A stretch of 64,000 bases of DNA from Natronospira elongata. GTDB lineage: Bacteria > Pseudomonadota > Gammaproteobacteria > Natronospirales > Natronospiraceae. Positions 1 to 8,411 of this stretch are shown in pieces (positions within the stretch are counted from its first letter, which is position 1; each line of letters begins with the position of its first letter). The translations under genes were made by a program, and so were the position numbers. The stretch is taken from positions 19,564-83,563 of the forward strand of contig NZ_JAYGII010000011.1 in NCBI RefSeq assembly GCF_034931365.1, written 5' to 3'. The notes under the pieces were generated by a model. The model was given only the letters and a program-made list of their open reading frames with translations, ran no database searches and was not told the DNA's origin.

Positions 1-4
1 ACCG

Positions 5-1966
5 GTGGTCGCCGCAGGTGCCGGTCTTCTGTTTCTGTTATTGCTCTTCTTGATTCTGACTCTCCAGCGCCAGCGCCGCGTGCTCAGGTCCAGTGTTCAG
101 GCTAGAACCCAGGAGCTGGAGGCGGCGCGAAAAGCGCAAGAGGCATCACTTCGATATTTTCAGCAACTGACCGCCAGTGTTCCGGGGGTTCTGTTCTGTT
201 ATCGACTCAACCTGGAAAGCGGAAAACATTGTTACCCCTTTATCAGCCGTAGGGTCAAGGATGTTCTGGGACTGGATCCCGACGAGCTTCGCCGGGATGC
301 CTCGCCTGTCTTCGATCTCGCTCACCCGGATGACCGAGAGGCGGGCCTTAAAAGCATCATGGAATCCGCCCAGAATAATTCAAGCTGGCACTACGAGTTG
401 CGTTTTCGGATGCCCGATGGGGAGTGGCGCTGGTTCGAGGCGCTATCCGTTCCGGCAAGGCAGGAAGGTGACCAGGTTGAGTGGTTTGGCCATTTCACCG
501 AGATTCAGGGGCACAAGGACCTGGAGCAGGCGCTGAGGGAAAGGGAAGAGCAGTATCGCCTCATTGTCGAGAATGCCAATGACATTATCTATACGCTGAC
601 TCCGGGCGGTCTATTTCTTTATGTTTCGCCAAATTGGAAGGCGATGATGGGGCATGATCCGGACAGCCTGGTGGGACGTTCTTTTGAGCCCTTTGTTCAC
701 AAGGAAGATGTTCAGCAGTGCCATGATTTCCTGCGCCGGGTTGTAGCAACGGGAGAGCCTCAAAGTGGCGTGGAATTTCGTGCCTACCGGATGGATGGAA
801 CATTCCGATGGTTTACTTCGAACGCCGCGCCGATTCTTGATGAGAGGGGAAATGTGAGTGCTTATCTCGGGATTGCACGGGATATCACCAATAAGAAACA
901 GCGGGATGAAAATGCAGATTTCCAATTCCGGTTTCAACATCTGATTGCGGAGATTTCCAGTGATCTGGTTAATTTCCCTTTCGGTAGCGCCGATCCCAAA
1001 TTGGATTACATCTTGCGGAGGATCGGAGAATTCTTCCAACTGGACAGGACCTACCTCTTCTTGTTGGCTGATGAAGGACGCCACATGCGTAATACGCATG
1101 AATGGTGTGCGGAAGGGGTAAACAGTGTGATCACAGATATGGCGGATGTGTCTGTGATGCAGATGGAGTGGTCCTATCACCAGATCAGCGCCATGCGCGA
1201 GAAGGGGCAGATCCTTTTGGTGGATGACGTTGATGCCCTACCTGAACCCCAGGCGAGTAATGAGAAGGTTTTGTTGAAGGGCCAGGGTGTCCGATCCATG
1301 TTCTGTGTGCCAGTAGCGACTCAGGGCGAAGTGATCGGTTTTTGGGGAGCCGACTCGCTGATTCAGAGAGAGTGGCCCAGAGAGTATTCCAATCTCCTGA
1401 TTGTGGTGGCCAATCTGATTTCCGGTGTGCTGGACCGAAGTCGCCTGGAAGAAGATCTCGTCAATCTCTCTGTTACGGACCCGCTCAGTGGTGTATACAA
1501 CCGTCGTTATACGATGGAGCGCCTGGAAGAGCGGCTGGATGAGGCGCGGCGTGGTGGGCGGAATATTGCCGTTGCCATGGTGGATATCGACCACTTCAAG
1601 CGCCTGAACGATTCTCATGGGCATATTGCAGGCGATGGGGTGCTGCGAGAGTTCTCCGCCATACTCTGTGAAAACGTCCGTTCCTTTGATGTGGTAGGGC
1701 GATTTGGTGGTGAGGAGTTCTTGATTGTATTTGCCGATGCCAGCCTGAAAGCCGCGGCAAGCGTCACGGAACGGATTCTGGAGCGTGTGCGCTCGACGGC
1801 TTTTCAGGGGCCTAACGGCGAGCTGCATATGACGGCCAGTGCGGGTATTGCCAGTAGTGAGGAGCTGGATCCCGGTTCTTTGCAGGTGGATTCCCTGGTA
1901 GGGTTGGCCGATGACCGGCTATACAAGGCCAAGCGGGCCGGACGGGATTGCCTCGTTGCCGAGTGA
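5..1966 (+). CDS. PAS-PAS-GAF-GGDEF diguanylate cyclase (5' end outside window)
   Basis: Likely makes c-di-GMP from two GTP in response to an unknown signal. Seen: a hydrophobic segment near residues 5-20, two PAS domains (about 46-170 and 180-300), a GAF domain (about 310-475) and a C-terminal GGDEF domain. The active-site motif is GGEEF at residues 568-572, a functional variant, and an RxxD inhibitory site (R559/D562) lies five residues before it, so product feedback is expected. The frame is open to the left edge, so the GTG at position 5 is only the first possible start in view; a periplasmic sensor part is probably missing. The next gene converges from the opposite strand. Confidence 0.9.
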   Translation: MVAAGAGLLFLLLLFLILTLQRQRRVLRSSVQARTQELEAARKAQEASLRYFQQLTASVPGVLFCYRLNLESGKHCYPFISRRVKDVLGLDPDELRRDASPVFDLAHPDDREAGLKSIMESAQNNSSWHYELRFRMPDGEWRWFEALSVPARQEGDQVEWFGHFTEIQGHKDLEQALREREEQYRLIVENANDIIYTLTPGGLFLYVSPNWKAMMGHDPDSLVGRSFEPFVHKEDVQQCHDFLRRVVATGEPQSGVEFRAYRMDGTFRWFTSNAAPILDERGNVSAYLGIARDITNKKQRDENADFQFRFQHLIAEISSDLVNFPFGSADPKLDYILRRIGEFFQLDRTYLFLLADEGRHMRNTHEWCAEGVNSVITDMADVSVMQMEWSYHQISAMREKGQILLVDDVDALPEPQASNEKVLLKGQGVRSMFCVPVATQGEVIGFWGADSLIQREWPREYSNLLIVVANLISGVLDRSRLEEDLVNLSVTDPLSGVYNRRYTMERLEERLDEARRGGRNIAVAMVDIDHFKRLNDSHGHIAGDGVLREFSAILCENVRSFDVVGRFGGEEFLIVFADASLKAAASVTERILERVRSTAFQGPNGELHMTASAGIASSEELDPGSLQVDSLVGLADDRLYKAKRAGRDCLVAE

Positions 1967-1972
1967 GCTTCC

Positions 1973-3892
1973 CTATGGGCTCTCGCCACCGTCCTTGCGT
2001 TCTTCCAGTTCCAGCCAGCGTTCGGTGGCGGTATCAAGTTCCTCCTGGACGGCCTGCATTTTCTCCATGTGTTCGCGAACCTGCTCAGGCTTCTGAGCAT
2101 AGAAGTCCGGGTCCGCACTGGTCTGCTGCATTTCCGAGAGCGACTGTTCCAGGGATTCAATCTTCTCCGGTAGCATTGCCAGCTCCCGCTCCAGCTTGTA
2201 ACTGAGCTTGCCCGGGCGGGGAGAGGGTTTGGCCTTCTGGCGTGGCTTGCTGCTGCTGTTTGGCTTGGCTTCCGTTCCCCTTTCTTTCTGCCAGGCATCC
2301 CAGCTGCCGCCCTGTCGGAGCCAGTCCGTGTAGCCGCCAACATACTCGTTTACCTGCCCGGGGGCTTCGAAGGCCAGAACGCTGGTAGCCACCTGGTCAA
2401 CAAAGTCCCGGTCATGGCTAACCAGGATCAGGGTGCCGTCATAGTTAACCAGGCGGTCCTCCAGCAAGTCGAGGGTTTCCAGGTCCAGGTCGTTAGTCGG
2501 CTCGTCCAGCACCAGCAGGTTGGCGGGCTGGCTGAACAGTCGGGCAAGCATCAGTCGATTGGCCTCGCCGCCGGAGAGCTTGTCAATGGGGGCACGAGCC
2601 TGCTCCGGTGTGAACAGAAAGTCGGCCAGGTAGCTGATGATGTGGAGTTTGCGTTCACCCACCTGGATAAAGTCCCGACCTTCACCGACGTAGTCCGCCG
2701 CAGTCTGACCCGGCCGAATGGCGGCACGCTGTTGATCAAAGTAGGCAATTTCCAGTCGGGTGCCGTGACGAAGCTGGCCCTGGTCGGCTTCCAGCTCACC
2801 GAGAAGCAGTCGGATCAGACTGGTCTTGCCGGAACCATTGGGACCAAGCAGGGCCAGCTTGTCGCCCCGCATGATGCGCAAGTCCAGTGGCTTCAGGTAC
2901 CAATCCCCCATCTGGTGGGATAGTCCACGGGCTTCCACCACCAGACGGCCCGAGCGCTCGGCCTCCTGGATATCAAAGCTGGCCTTGCCCTGTTGTTCCC
3001 GACGTTGTGCCCTTTCTTCGCGCATGGCCTTGAGGGCTCTAACCCGGCCCTGGTTGCGTGTGCCGCGAGCCTTGATGCCCTGACGAACCCATTGCTCTTC
3101 CTGGGCCAGTTTCTTGTCGAAGGCGGCTGCATGATCGGCTTCCACCGCCAGCCGATGGGCCCGCTCCCTTTCATAGGCCTGATAGTCGCCTGGCCACATG
3201 GTCAGGTGGCCTCGGTCCAGCTCCAGAATGTCAGTGGCCAGGTTCTTCAGAAAGGCACGGTCGTGAGTGATGAAGATGAGGCTGCCGTTGAATCCGGCCA
3301 GGAACTGCTCCAGCCAATGAATGCCGAGAATATCCAGGTGATTGGTGGGCTCATCCAGCAGCAGAAGATCGGGGTCGCAGACCAGCGCTCGGGCGAGGGC
3401 GGCCCGTCGCCGCCAGCCGCCGGAAAGCTCTCCCAGGCGCTGCTCGGGATTGAGCGCCAGACGGGTCAAGGTGAGATCGACTCTCTGTTGCAGGGCCCAG
3501 CCGTCGATGGCATCCAGTTCTTCCTGGATGCGTCCCAATTGCTGCAGGTCTGCTGGCTCGCTGCTGGTGGACAGTTCGTGAAAGCGCTGGAGCAGCTCGG
3601 CCTCCCGGCCCAGACCGCCGGCAACGAAATGCCAGACCGTCTCGGAACTGGCTTCGGGCAGGGGCTGGGCCAGTAAACTGACGCGGCTGCCCGGTTGTCG
3701 GCGAACGGTGCCCTCGTCCGGGACGAGTTCACCGGCAAGGATGCGGAGCAGGCTGGATTTGCCGGCACCGTTGCGGCCCAGCAAGGCAATGCGACGGCCA
3801 CTCTGCACTGTCAGTTCGGCCTGGTCCAGCAGCACTTGCCGTCCGTAGGCCAGAGAGACCTGCTCCAGGCTGAGAATCGGCGCTGTACTCAT
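1973..3892 (-). CDS. uup: ABC-F family ATPase Uup
   Basis: Soluble ABC-F protein of 639 aa with two nucleotide-binding domains and no membrane segment. The first Walker A (GRNGAGKSS) is at residues 39-47, the first signature is LSGGW and the second LSGGEANRL, and both Walker B sites read LLLDEPTNHLD/LVLDEPTNDLD. A charged C-terminal coiled coil (about 560-639) is the hallmark of Uup rather than EttA or YbiT. Uup-type proteins act on ribosomes or branched DNA; the exact role here is inference. It starts 18 bases after the stop of the VKOR-like gene on the same strand, so the two are probably cotranscribed. Confidence 0.9.
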   Translation of the reverse strand: MSTAPILSLEQVSLAYGRQVLLDQAELTVQSGRRIALLGRNGAGKSSLLRILAGELVPDEGTVRRQPGSRVSLLAQPLPEASSETVWHFVAGGLGREAELLQRFHELSTSSEPADLQQLGRIQEELDAIDGWALQQRVDLTLTRLALNPEQRLGELSGGWRRRAALARALVCDPDLLLLDEPTNHLDILGIHWLEQFLAGFNGSLIFITHDRAFLKNLATDILELDRGHLTMWPGDYQAYERERAHRLAVEADHAAAFDKKLAQEEQWVRQGIKARGTRNQGRVRALKAMREERAQRREQQGKASFDIQEAERSGRLVVEARGLSHQMGDWYLKPLDLRIMRGDKLALLGPNGSGKTSLIRLLLGELEADQGQLRHGTRLEIAYFDQQRAAIRPGQTAADYVGEGRDFIQVGERKLHIISYLADFLFTPEQARAPIDKLSGGEANRLMLARLFSQPANLLVLDEPTNDLDLETLDLLEDRLVNYDGTLILVSHDRDFVDQVATSVLAFEAPGQVNEYVGGYTDWLRQGGSWDAWQKERGTEAKPNSSSKPRQKAKPSPRPGKLSYKLERELAMLPEKIESLEQSLSEMQQTSADPDFYAQKPEQVREHMEKMQAVQEELDTATERWLELEERKDGGESP

Positions 3893-3910
3893 TCCTTAAT
3901 GTGCACGGAG

Positions 3911-4801
3911 TCAGTCTTCTCCGCGCCATCGAAACCCGGAGAGGTCCGAGAGTTCTTCGGTGCTCAGGATGCCCTCATGCCGCTCACCGTCGATTATCCA
4001 GGTGGGGTAGGACTCAATGCCGGCGGTTATGCAGGCAGCCGCCGTCAGCCCGCCGCGGCCACGGGGGTGACATTCCACATAGGGGAGCCGATCAGCCGAG
4101 GCGCCGAACAAGTCTTCCTGTTCCTGACAGGCCGGGCACCAATAGGCACCGTAGAAGCGGGCACCGCTCTCATCCAGGTGCTGGGCCAGGGCCTGGAGCT
4201 CGGGGTCTTCCCGGCCCATGCCCGGCGTCAACAGGCCGCTGTAGTGCAGCTGCATGATGATTACCACGACGGCGGCCAGGCTGCCCGTGTTGATCAGCCA
4301 ATCACGCCAGCGTCCGCCGGGAGCGGCCTGGGGGCGCTTGAGGGTCAGCCAGATGAAAATGGCGGCGATGGTTGCCAGTGATGTCATGCACCAGGGGCAA
4401 AGGGCGCGGAGCTCCACCAGGCCCAGCAGGGTGAGATAGACGCTGACCGTCAGTCCCACGAGGGCCACGACCCATTGCCAGCGCCAACGCTTGACCGAGG
4501 GCCGCATTTCGAAACTGACGAAGGCGATCAGGGCGTAGGCAAGGAAGCCAAACAGGGCCACTGGTACCCCGAACAGGGTCGACCAGCGGCTGCCCAGGAT
4601 GATGTCACAGCCGGAGCCGGCCGCACACAGGGGCATGTCGCCGGTGGTGGAGGCGATCACCGTCAGCCAACCGGTAATGAGCATGCCGAAGGCCGCCAGG
4701 CCCAGAATGGGCCAATCCGGTTGCCGCTGAACTTTCGGGCTGCGACTGCGACGGCGGCTGCGACTGGCGGATTGCTGTTTGCGTCGATGTTTTCTGGCCA
4801 T
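3911..4801 (-). CDS. VKOR-thioredoxin fusion, disulfide-forming membrane protein
   Basis: Predicted 296-aa membrane protein joining a vitamin K epoxide reductase-like quinone reductase to a periplasmic thioredoxin-like domain. Seen: a very basic N-terminus (residues 1-25), about five membrane segments, a loop cysteine pair C59/C65, the VKOR motif CPWC at 135-138, and a Trx-like WCPAC site with C222/C225. Known VKOR-Trx fusions drive oxidative protein folding and replace DsbB/DsbA. I chose the ATG at 4801. The frame extends upstream to 4924, but that part would run across the terminator hairpin of the preceding gene and lacks family features. Confidence 0.85.
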   Translation of the reverse strand: MARKHRRKQQSASRSRRRSRSPKVQRQPDWPILGLAAFGMLITGWLTVIASTTGDMPLCAAGSGCDIILGSRWSTLFGVPVALFGFLAYALIAFVSFEMRPSVKRWRWQWVVALVGLTVSVYLTLLGLVELRALCPWCMTSLATIAAIFIWLTLKRPQAAPGGRWRDWLINTGSLAAVVVIIMQLHYSGLLTPGMGREDPELQALAQHLDESGARFYGAYWCPACQEQEDLFGASADRLPYVECHPRGRGGLTAAACITAGIESYPTWIIDGERHEGILSTEELSDLSGFRWRGED

Positions 4802-4886
4802 GAATTGTCGTCCGTCCCCCGGTGAATTCAGCCCGAAAGAATACGGTGTTGATGCCGACTCGTCCATCCCCAGGGCGGATACAAAA

Positions 4887-4914
4887 AACCGGCGCGGGAC
4901 TAGCCGCGCCGGTT
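4887..4914 (-). terminator. Rho-independent terminator of the YccA-type gene
   Basis: Perfect 11-bp stem (AACCGGCGCGG / CCGCGCCGGTT) with a 6-base loop. The run of A at 4883-4888 gives a U tract on the minus strand, just after the stop at 4937. Confidence 0.9.
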
Positions 4915-4936
4915 CCGGTATCAAGCTGTCCCCAGA

Positions 4937-5611
4937 TCAGTCGTTGGCGAAGCCAAGCAGTTGAAGCAGGCTCAGGAAGAGATTGTAGATACTGACAAAC
5001 AGCGTCACGGTGGCGCGGATGTAGTTGGTCTCACCGCCGTGAACGATGCGGCTGGTCTCGAACAGGATGAGTGCGGACATCAGCAGCACGAACATGGCCG
5101 AGACAGCCAGGGACAGGGCCGGCATGGAAAAGACCACGGCGGCAATACCGGCCAGAAAGGCGGTGAGAATGCCCACCATCAGGAAGCCACCCATGAAGCT
5201 GAAATCCTTGCGGGTGGTCAGCACATAGCCCGACAGGCCCAGGAAGATGGCACCCGTGCCCCCGAGGGCGAGCATGACCAGCTCGGTGCCATTGCTCAGC
5301 CCGGAGACATAAGCATTGACGATGGGCCCGGCGGTGTAGCCGAGAAAGCCGGTGAAGGCAAAGACCGAGAGCAGGCCCCAGGCGCTGTCCGCCGTCTTGT
5401 GAGTCAGGAACAGCAGGCCAAAGAAGCCGGCCAGGGTGATCAGCATGCCCGGGTGGGGCAGATTGAGCATCATTGCGACACCGGCCACTGCCGCGGCCCA
5501 CACCAGGGTCATGGACAGCAGGGCGTAGGTGTTGCGAAGCACCTTGTTGGTAGCCAGTACCGATTCCGGCCGATGAATGGCGGATTCGGGCGTATGACGA
5601 GTCGTGCGCAT
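4937..5611 (-). CDS. Bax inhibitor-1 / YccA family membrane protein
   Basis: A 224-aa polytopic protein with about seven hydrophobic segments, of the BI-1/YccA/TMBIM family. E. coli YccA modulates FtsH proteolysis; other members leak Ca2+ or H+. The soluble N-terminus (residues 1-25) carries a Thr/Ser/Arg-rich stretch before the first helix, and the C-terminus ends in a long hydrophobic helix followed by FAND. A GGAGAGG ribosome-binding site lies six bases before the ATG. It is a single-gene unit closed by a clear terminator. HrpB is divergent from it. Function beyond family membership cannot be read from sequence. Confidence 0.85.
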   Translation of the reverse strand: MRTTRHTPESAIHRPESVLATNKVLRNTYALLSMTLVWAAAVAGVAMMLNLPHPGMLITLAGFFGLLFLTHKTADSAWGLLSVFAFTGFLGYTAGPIVNAYVSGLSNGTELVMLALGGTGAIFLGLSGYVLTTRKDFSFMGGFLMVGILTAFLAGIAAVVFSMPALSLAVSAMFVLLMSALILFETSRIVHGGETNYIRATVTLFVSIYNLFLSLLQLLGFAND

Positions 5612-5809
5612 CGTTGACCTCTCCAGTCAGTGTCTCAATCCAAGTCTTGGATGAACGGGCTTTGCCGTGGATATTTGACAGTATTCCGACGGAAAAGCTC
5701 CACCGCGTTGATTACTCGGCAATGCTACCACAGGCCGGCGCTCGTCACAGGTGGCGTGGCTATTGTAGGCTCTGCACCTCCTTGCTGCCCCAACCCGAAG
5801 GGAGAGAGT

Positions 5810-8203
5810 GTGCCCGTGTCAGCCAGCCTGCCCATCGACAGCCTGCGAGCGGACTTCGACAAGGCCTGGTCGCGGGGGCCGGTTGTGGTCGCCGCGGCGA
5901 CCGGCTCGGGCAAGTCGACTCGCCTGCCGCTGTGGATGGGCGAGCAGGGACCGGTGCTGGTGATCCAGCCACGGCGAGTGGCCTGCACCGCCCTGGCTGC
6001 CTGGCTCGCCGAGCAGGTCGGCGAGGCCGTCGGTGAAAGCATTGGCTATGCCATTCGTTTTGAGCAGAAGGTCTCTGCCCATACCGGAATCTGTTTCGTG
6101 ACCCCCGGTATTGCACTGCGCTGGTTGGTCGAAGGCCGCCTGGGGAGCTTCGAGTCAGTCCTGCTGGATGAATTCCACGAGCGCCGCTGGGATACGGATT
6201 TGTTGCTCGCTCTTCTCCGTGATCAGGGGCGGCACCGCCTGGTGGTGACCTCGGCTACGCTGGCGGGGCAGCGGGTGGCCAAGTGGCTGAAGGGTGCCCT
6301 GCTTGAGGCCGAGGGCAAGCAATATCCGGTCTCGGTTCGCTACCTGGCCGCTCAGGAACGCGACATGCCAACGCAGAGGGAGCTTGCTACCCGCGTCCGC
6401 CAGGCCGTGCGGGCTGCAATGGATGAGACCGATGGGGATGTTTTGGTTTTCCTGCCCGGGCGGGGCGAAATCAGTGATTGCCACCAGGCCCTGAGCGGAT
6501 TGTCGGCGGAACGGGTGGTCCTCCACGCCGGTGTGAGCCCGGCCGAGCAACAGGGTGCCTTGCGTTCAGGCCGGAACAGACGGGTGATCCTGGCCACCAA
6601 TGTGGCCGAGACCTCGCTGACCATCCCGGGGGTGACGGCAGTGGTGGACAGCGGACTGGAGCGGCGGACCGCCCGCCGAAACCAGCGAACCGTGTTGCAG
6701 TTGGCGCCCATCGCCCAGGCGAATGCCGAGCAGCGGCGGGGACGGGCCGGCCGGGTAGCGCCGGGCCTGTGTCTGCGGCTCTGGGGGCGTCAGGCGCCCT
6801 TGGAAGCGTTTACCCCACCGCAGGTGCAGCGCGAGGACCTGAGCGAGATGATGCTGGCAGCGGCCAGCGCCGGCTATCGTCTGGAAGCGCTGGATTTTCC
6901 CGATCCCCTGCCGGAAAAGTCCCTGAGCGTAGCCCGGGAGAGGCTGGAGGCAATGGCCGCGGTGGATGAGGCGGGCAGAGTGACGGCCCACGGCTCGGGT
7001 TTGTTCGAGCTACCCATCGACAGTCATTTTGCCCACCTGATCACGGCCATGCCTGATGCTGCCAGCCGGGCCGCAATGGCCGATCTCACCGCCGCCTTGT
7101 CCACCCGTCCCCGACTGTTCAGATTGCCGGATTCCGAAACCGGTCGGCGCCAGGTGGCGGAATGGCAGTCGCAACCCTGTGACGCCATTACATTGCTAAT
7201 GGCCCTGCGTGCGTCGGGATCGGAGTTGCCGGGGTGTCACCCGGCGGCGCGCCGGGATGCACGCCGTTTGGCCGTTCAGTTGCGCCGGGTGCTGGGGTTG
7301 CCCGAGGCGATCCCGGAAACCCTGGAGGTGGATCGCTCTGTTTGGCTCAAGGCCGTCATGCAGGCCGCCCCGGCGCTGGTGCATGTCCGTCGCGAGAAAC
7401 GACGCCAGGCCATGGGTAATGGCGAGGGGGAAATTCTGGTGGATGAGCGAAGCCGTCTTCAGGAGAGCGCCGAGGCGGCCCTGGTCTTCGACGATCACAG
7501 TGTCCCCGGACGGCGGGGAACCCGGGAGACCCGGACCATAGGAACCTGCCTTGCCCCATTGCCACTTGATTGGCTGTTGAGCGCCGGTCTGTGCGAATCC
7601 AGGCTGGGCCCGGCAACAGTGGATGGCGGTCGACCGCGTGTGGTCGAGGCGCATTACTACGCCAATCGCCTGATCAGCCGAACAGAGCGTGAGCCTGCTG
7701 CCCGAGAGGTGCCCAGGGTCTTGGCTCGCTTGATTCTGGCTGGTCGTATGCTCTCCCCGGTGGGCGAGCAACTTCTGGAAGACCTGGCACGCTGGGAGCT
7801 CTATCAGGCCCTGATTCGGGCCGGGGAGGACCCAGGGGGGTGGCTGGAGGCGCCGCAGCCGCAGGAAAGGCAGCCAGTGCCGTCGGCAGAAGACTGGTTG
7901 TGTGAGCGCCTGGCGACACTTGGGGTGGAGTCCGTCGACGACCTGGAATTGCTGGCACCGGAAGACCTGCGCTTCGACGGGCTGCCGGACTGGGCGCAGA
8001 CAGATTTTGACCAGCGCTTCCCGCGACGGTTTTCCCTTGGCGATCTGGAATTGTCTCTGGAATACGACCCGGACCGGAAGCAGATTACCCTGGTTCGGCA
8101 GGGCGGAACGCGGCGGGCCCCGCCCAAGCGATGGGAGCTCCCGAGCTGGACGGGATGGCGTCTGCGCTACCGGGAAGGTAACCGGATTACCGATATCCGC
8201 TAG
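5810..8203 (+). CDS. hrpB: ATP-dependent RNA helicase HrpB
   Basis: DEAH/RHA-type helicase, 797 aa (the E. coli protein is about 809). Walker A AATGSGKST is at residues 29-37, Walker B DEFH at 120-123 (DEFH is normal for HrpB), SAT motif TSATL, motif VI QRRGRAGR, then the HrpB-specific C-terminal region. The start is GTG 5810, preceded by GGGAGAG; the open frame continues upstream to 5630 but that stretch is not HrpB-like. HrpB's cellular role is poorly defined (RNA processing or adhesin expression in some species). No operon partner: the upstream gene is divergent and 208 bases separate it from the next gene. Confidence 0.92.
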   Translation: MPVSASLPIDSLRADFDKAWSRGPVVVAAATGSGKSTRLPLWMGEQGPVLVIQPRRVACTALAAWLAEQVGEAVGESIGYAIRFEQKVSAHTGICFVTPGIALRWLVEGRLGSFESVLLDEFHERRWDTDLLLALLRDQGRHRLVVTSATLAGQRVAKWLKGALLEAEGKQYPVSVRYLAAQERDMPTQRELATRVRQAVRAAMDETDGDVLVFLPGRGEISDCHQALSGLSAERVVLHAGVSPAEQQGALRSGRNRRVILATNVAETSLTIPGVTAVVDSGLERRTARRNQRTVLQLAPIAQANAEQRRGRAGRVAPGLCLRLWGRQAPLEAFTPPQVQREDLSEMMLAAASAGYRLEALDFPDPLPEKSLSVARERLEAMAAVDEAGRVTAHGSGLFELPIDSHFAHLITAMPDAASRAAMADLTAALSTRPRLFRLPDSETGRRQVAEWQSQPCDAITLLMALRASGSELPGCHPAARRDARRLAVQLRRVLGLPEAIPETLEVDRSVWLKAVMQAAPALVHVRREKRRQAMGNGEGEILVDERSRLQESAEAALVFDDHSVPGRRGTRETRTIGTCLAPLPLDWLLSAGLCESRLGPATVDGGRPRVVEAHYYANRLISRTEREPAAREVPRVLARLILAGRMLSPVGEQLLEDLARWELYQALIRAGEDPGGWLEAPQPQERQPVPSAEDWLCERLATLGVESVDDLELLAPEDLRFDGLPDWAQTDFDQRFPRRFSLGDLELSLEYDPDRKQITLVRQGGTRRAPPKRWELPSWTGWRLRYREGNRITDIR

Positions 8204-8411
8204 TGGATGCTGCCTGAGACTGTGGAAATGAGTCTTGGGGCCTGTTAAGGGTCCCGTCGAGTTCGGGATTTTCAGCCCGGAGTTGAAGCAAATGGGGGGG
8301 TATATGGGGGGCCTCAGACGGGCGATTGCCGGTTGGTGGCTGTGAAACCTATGCTTTGAGTCGCAGGATCGGTCCATTCCTGGGTTGGCCGGTCCCCCGG
8401 GGGAGTCGGAT

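Noticed and set aside
5630..5809. Longer N-terminus of HrpB
   Set aside because: The extra 60 residues have no helicase similarity; GTG 5810 has a good ribosome-binding site and gives the family length.
6177..6182. Damaged Walker B in HrpB (DEFH instead of DEAH)
   Set aside because: DEFH is the normal HrpB form.
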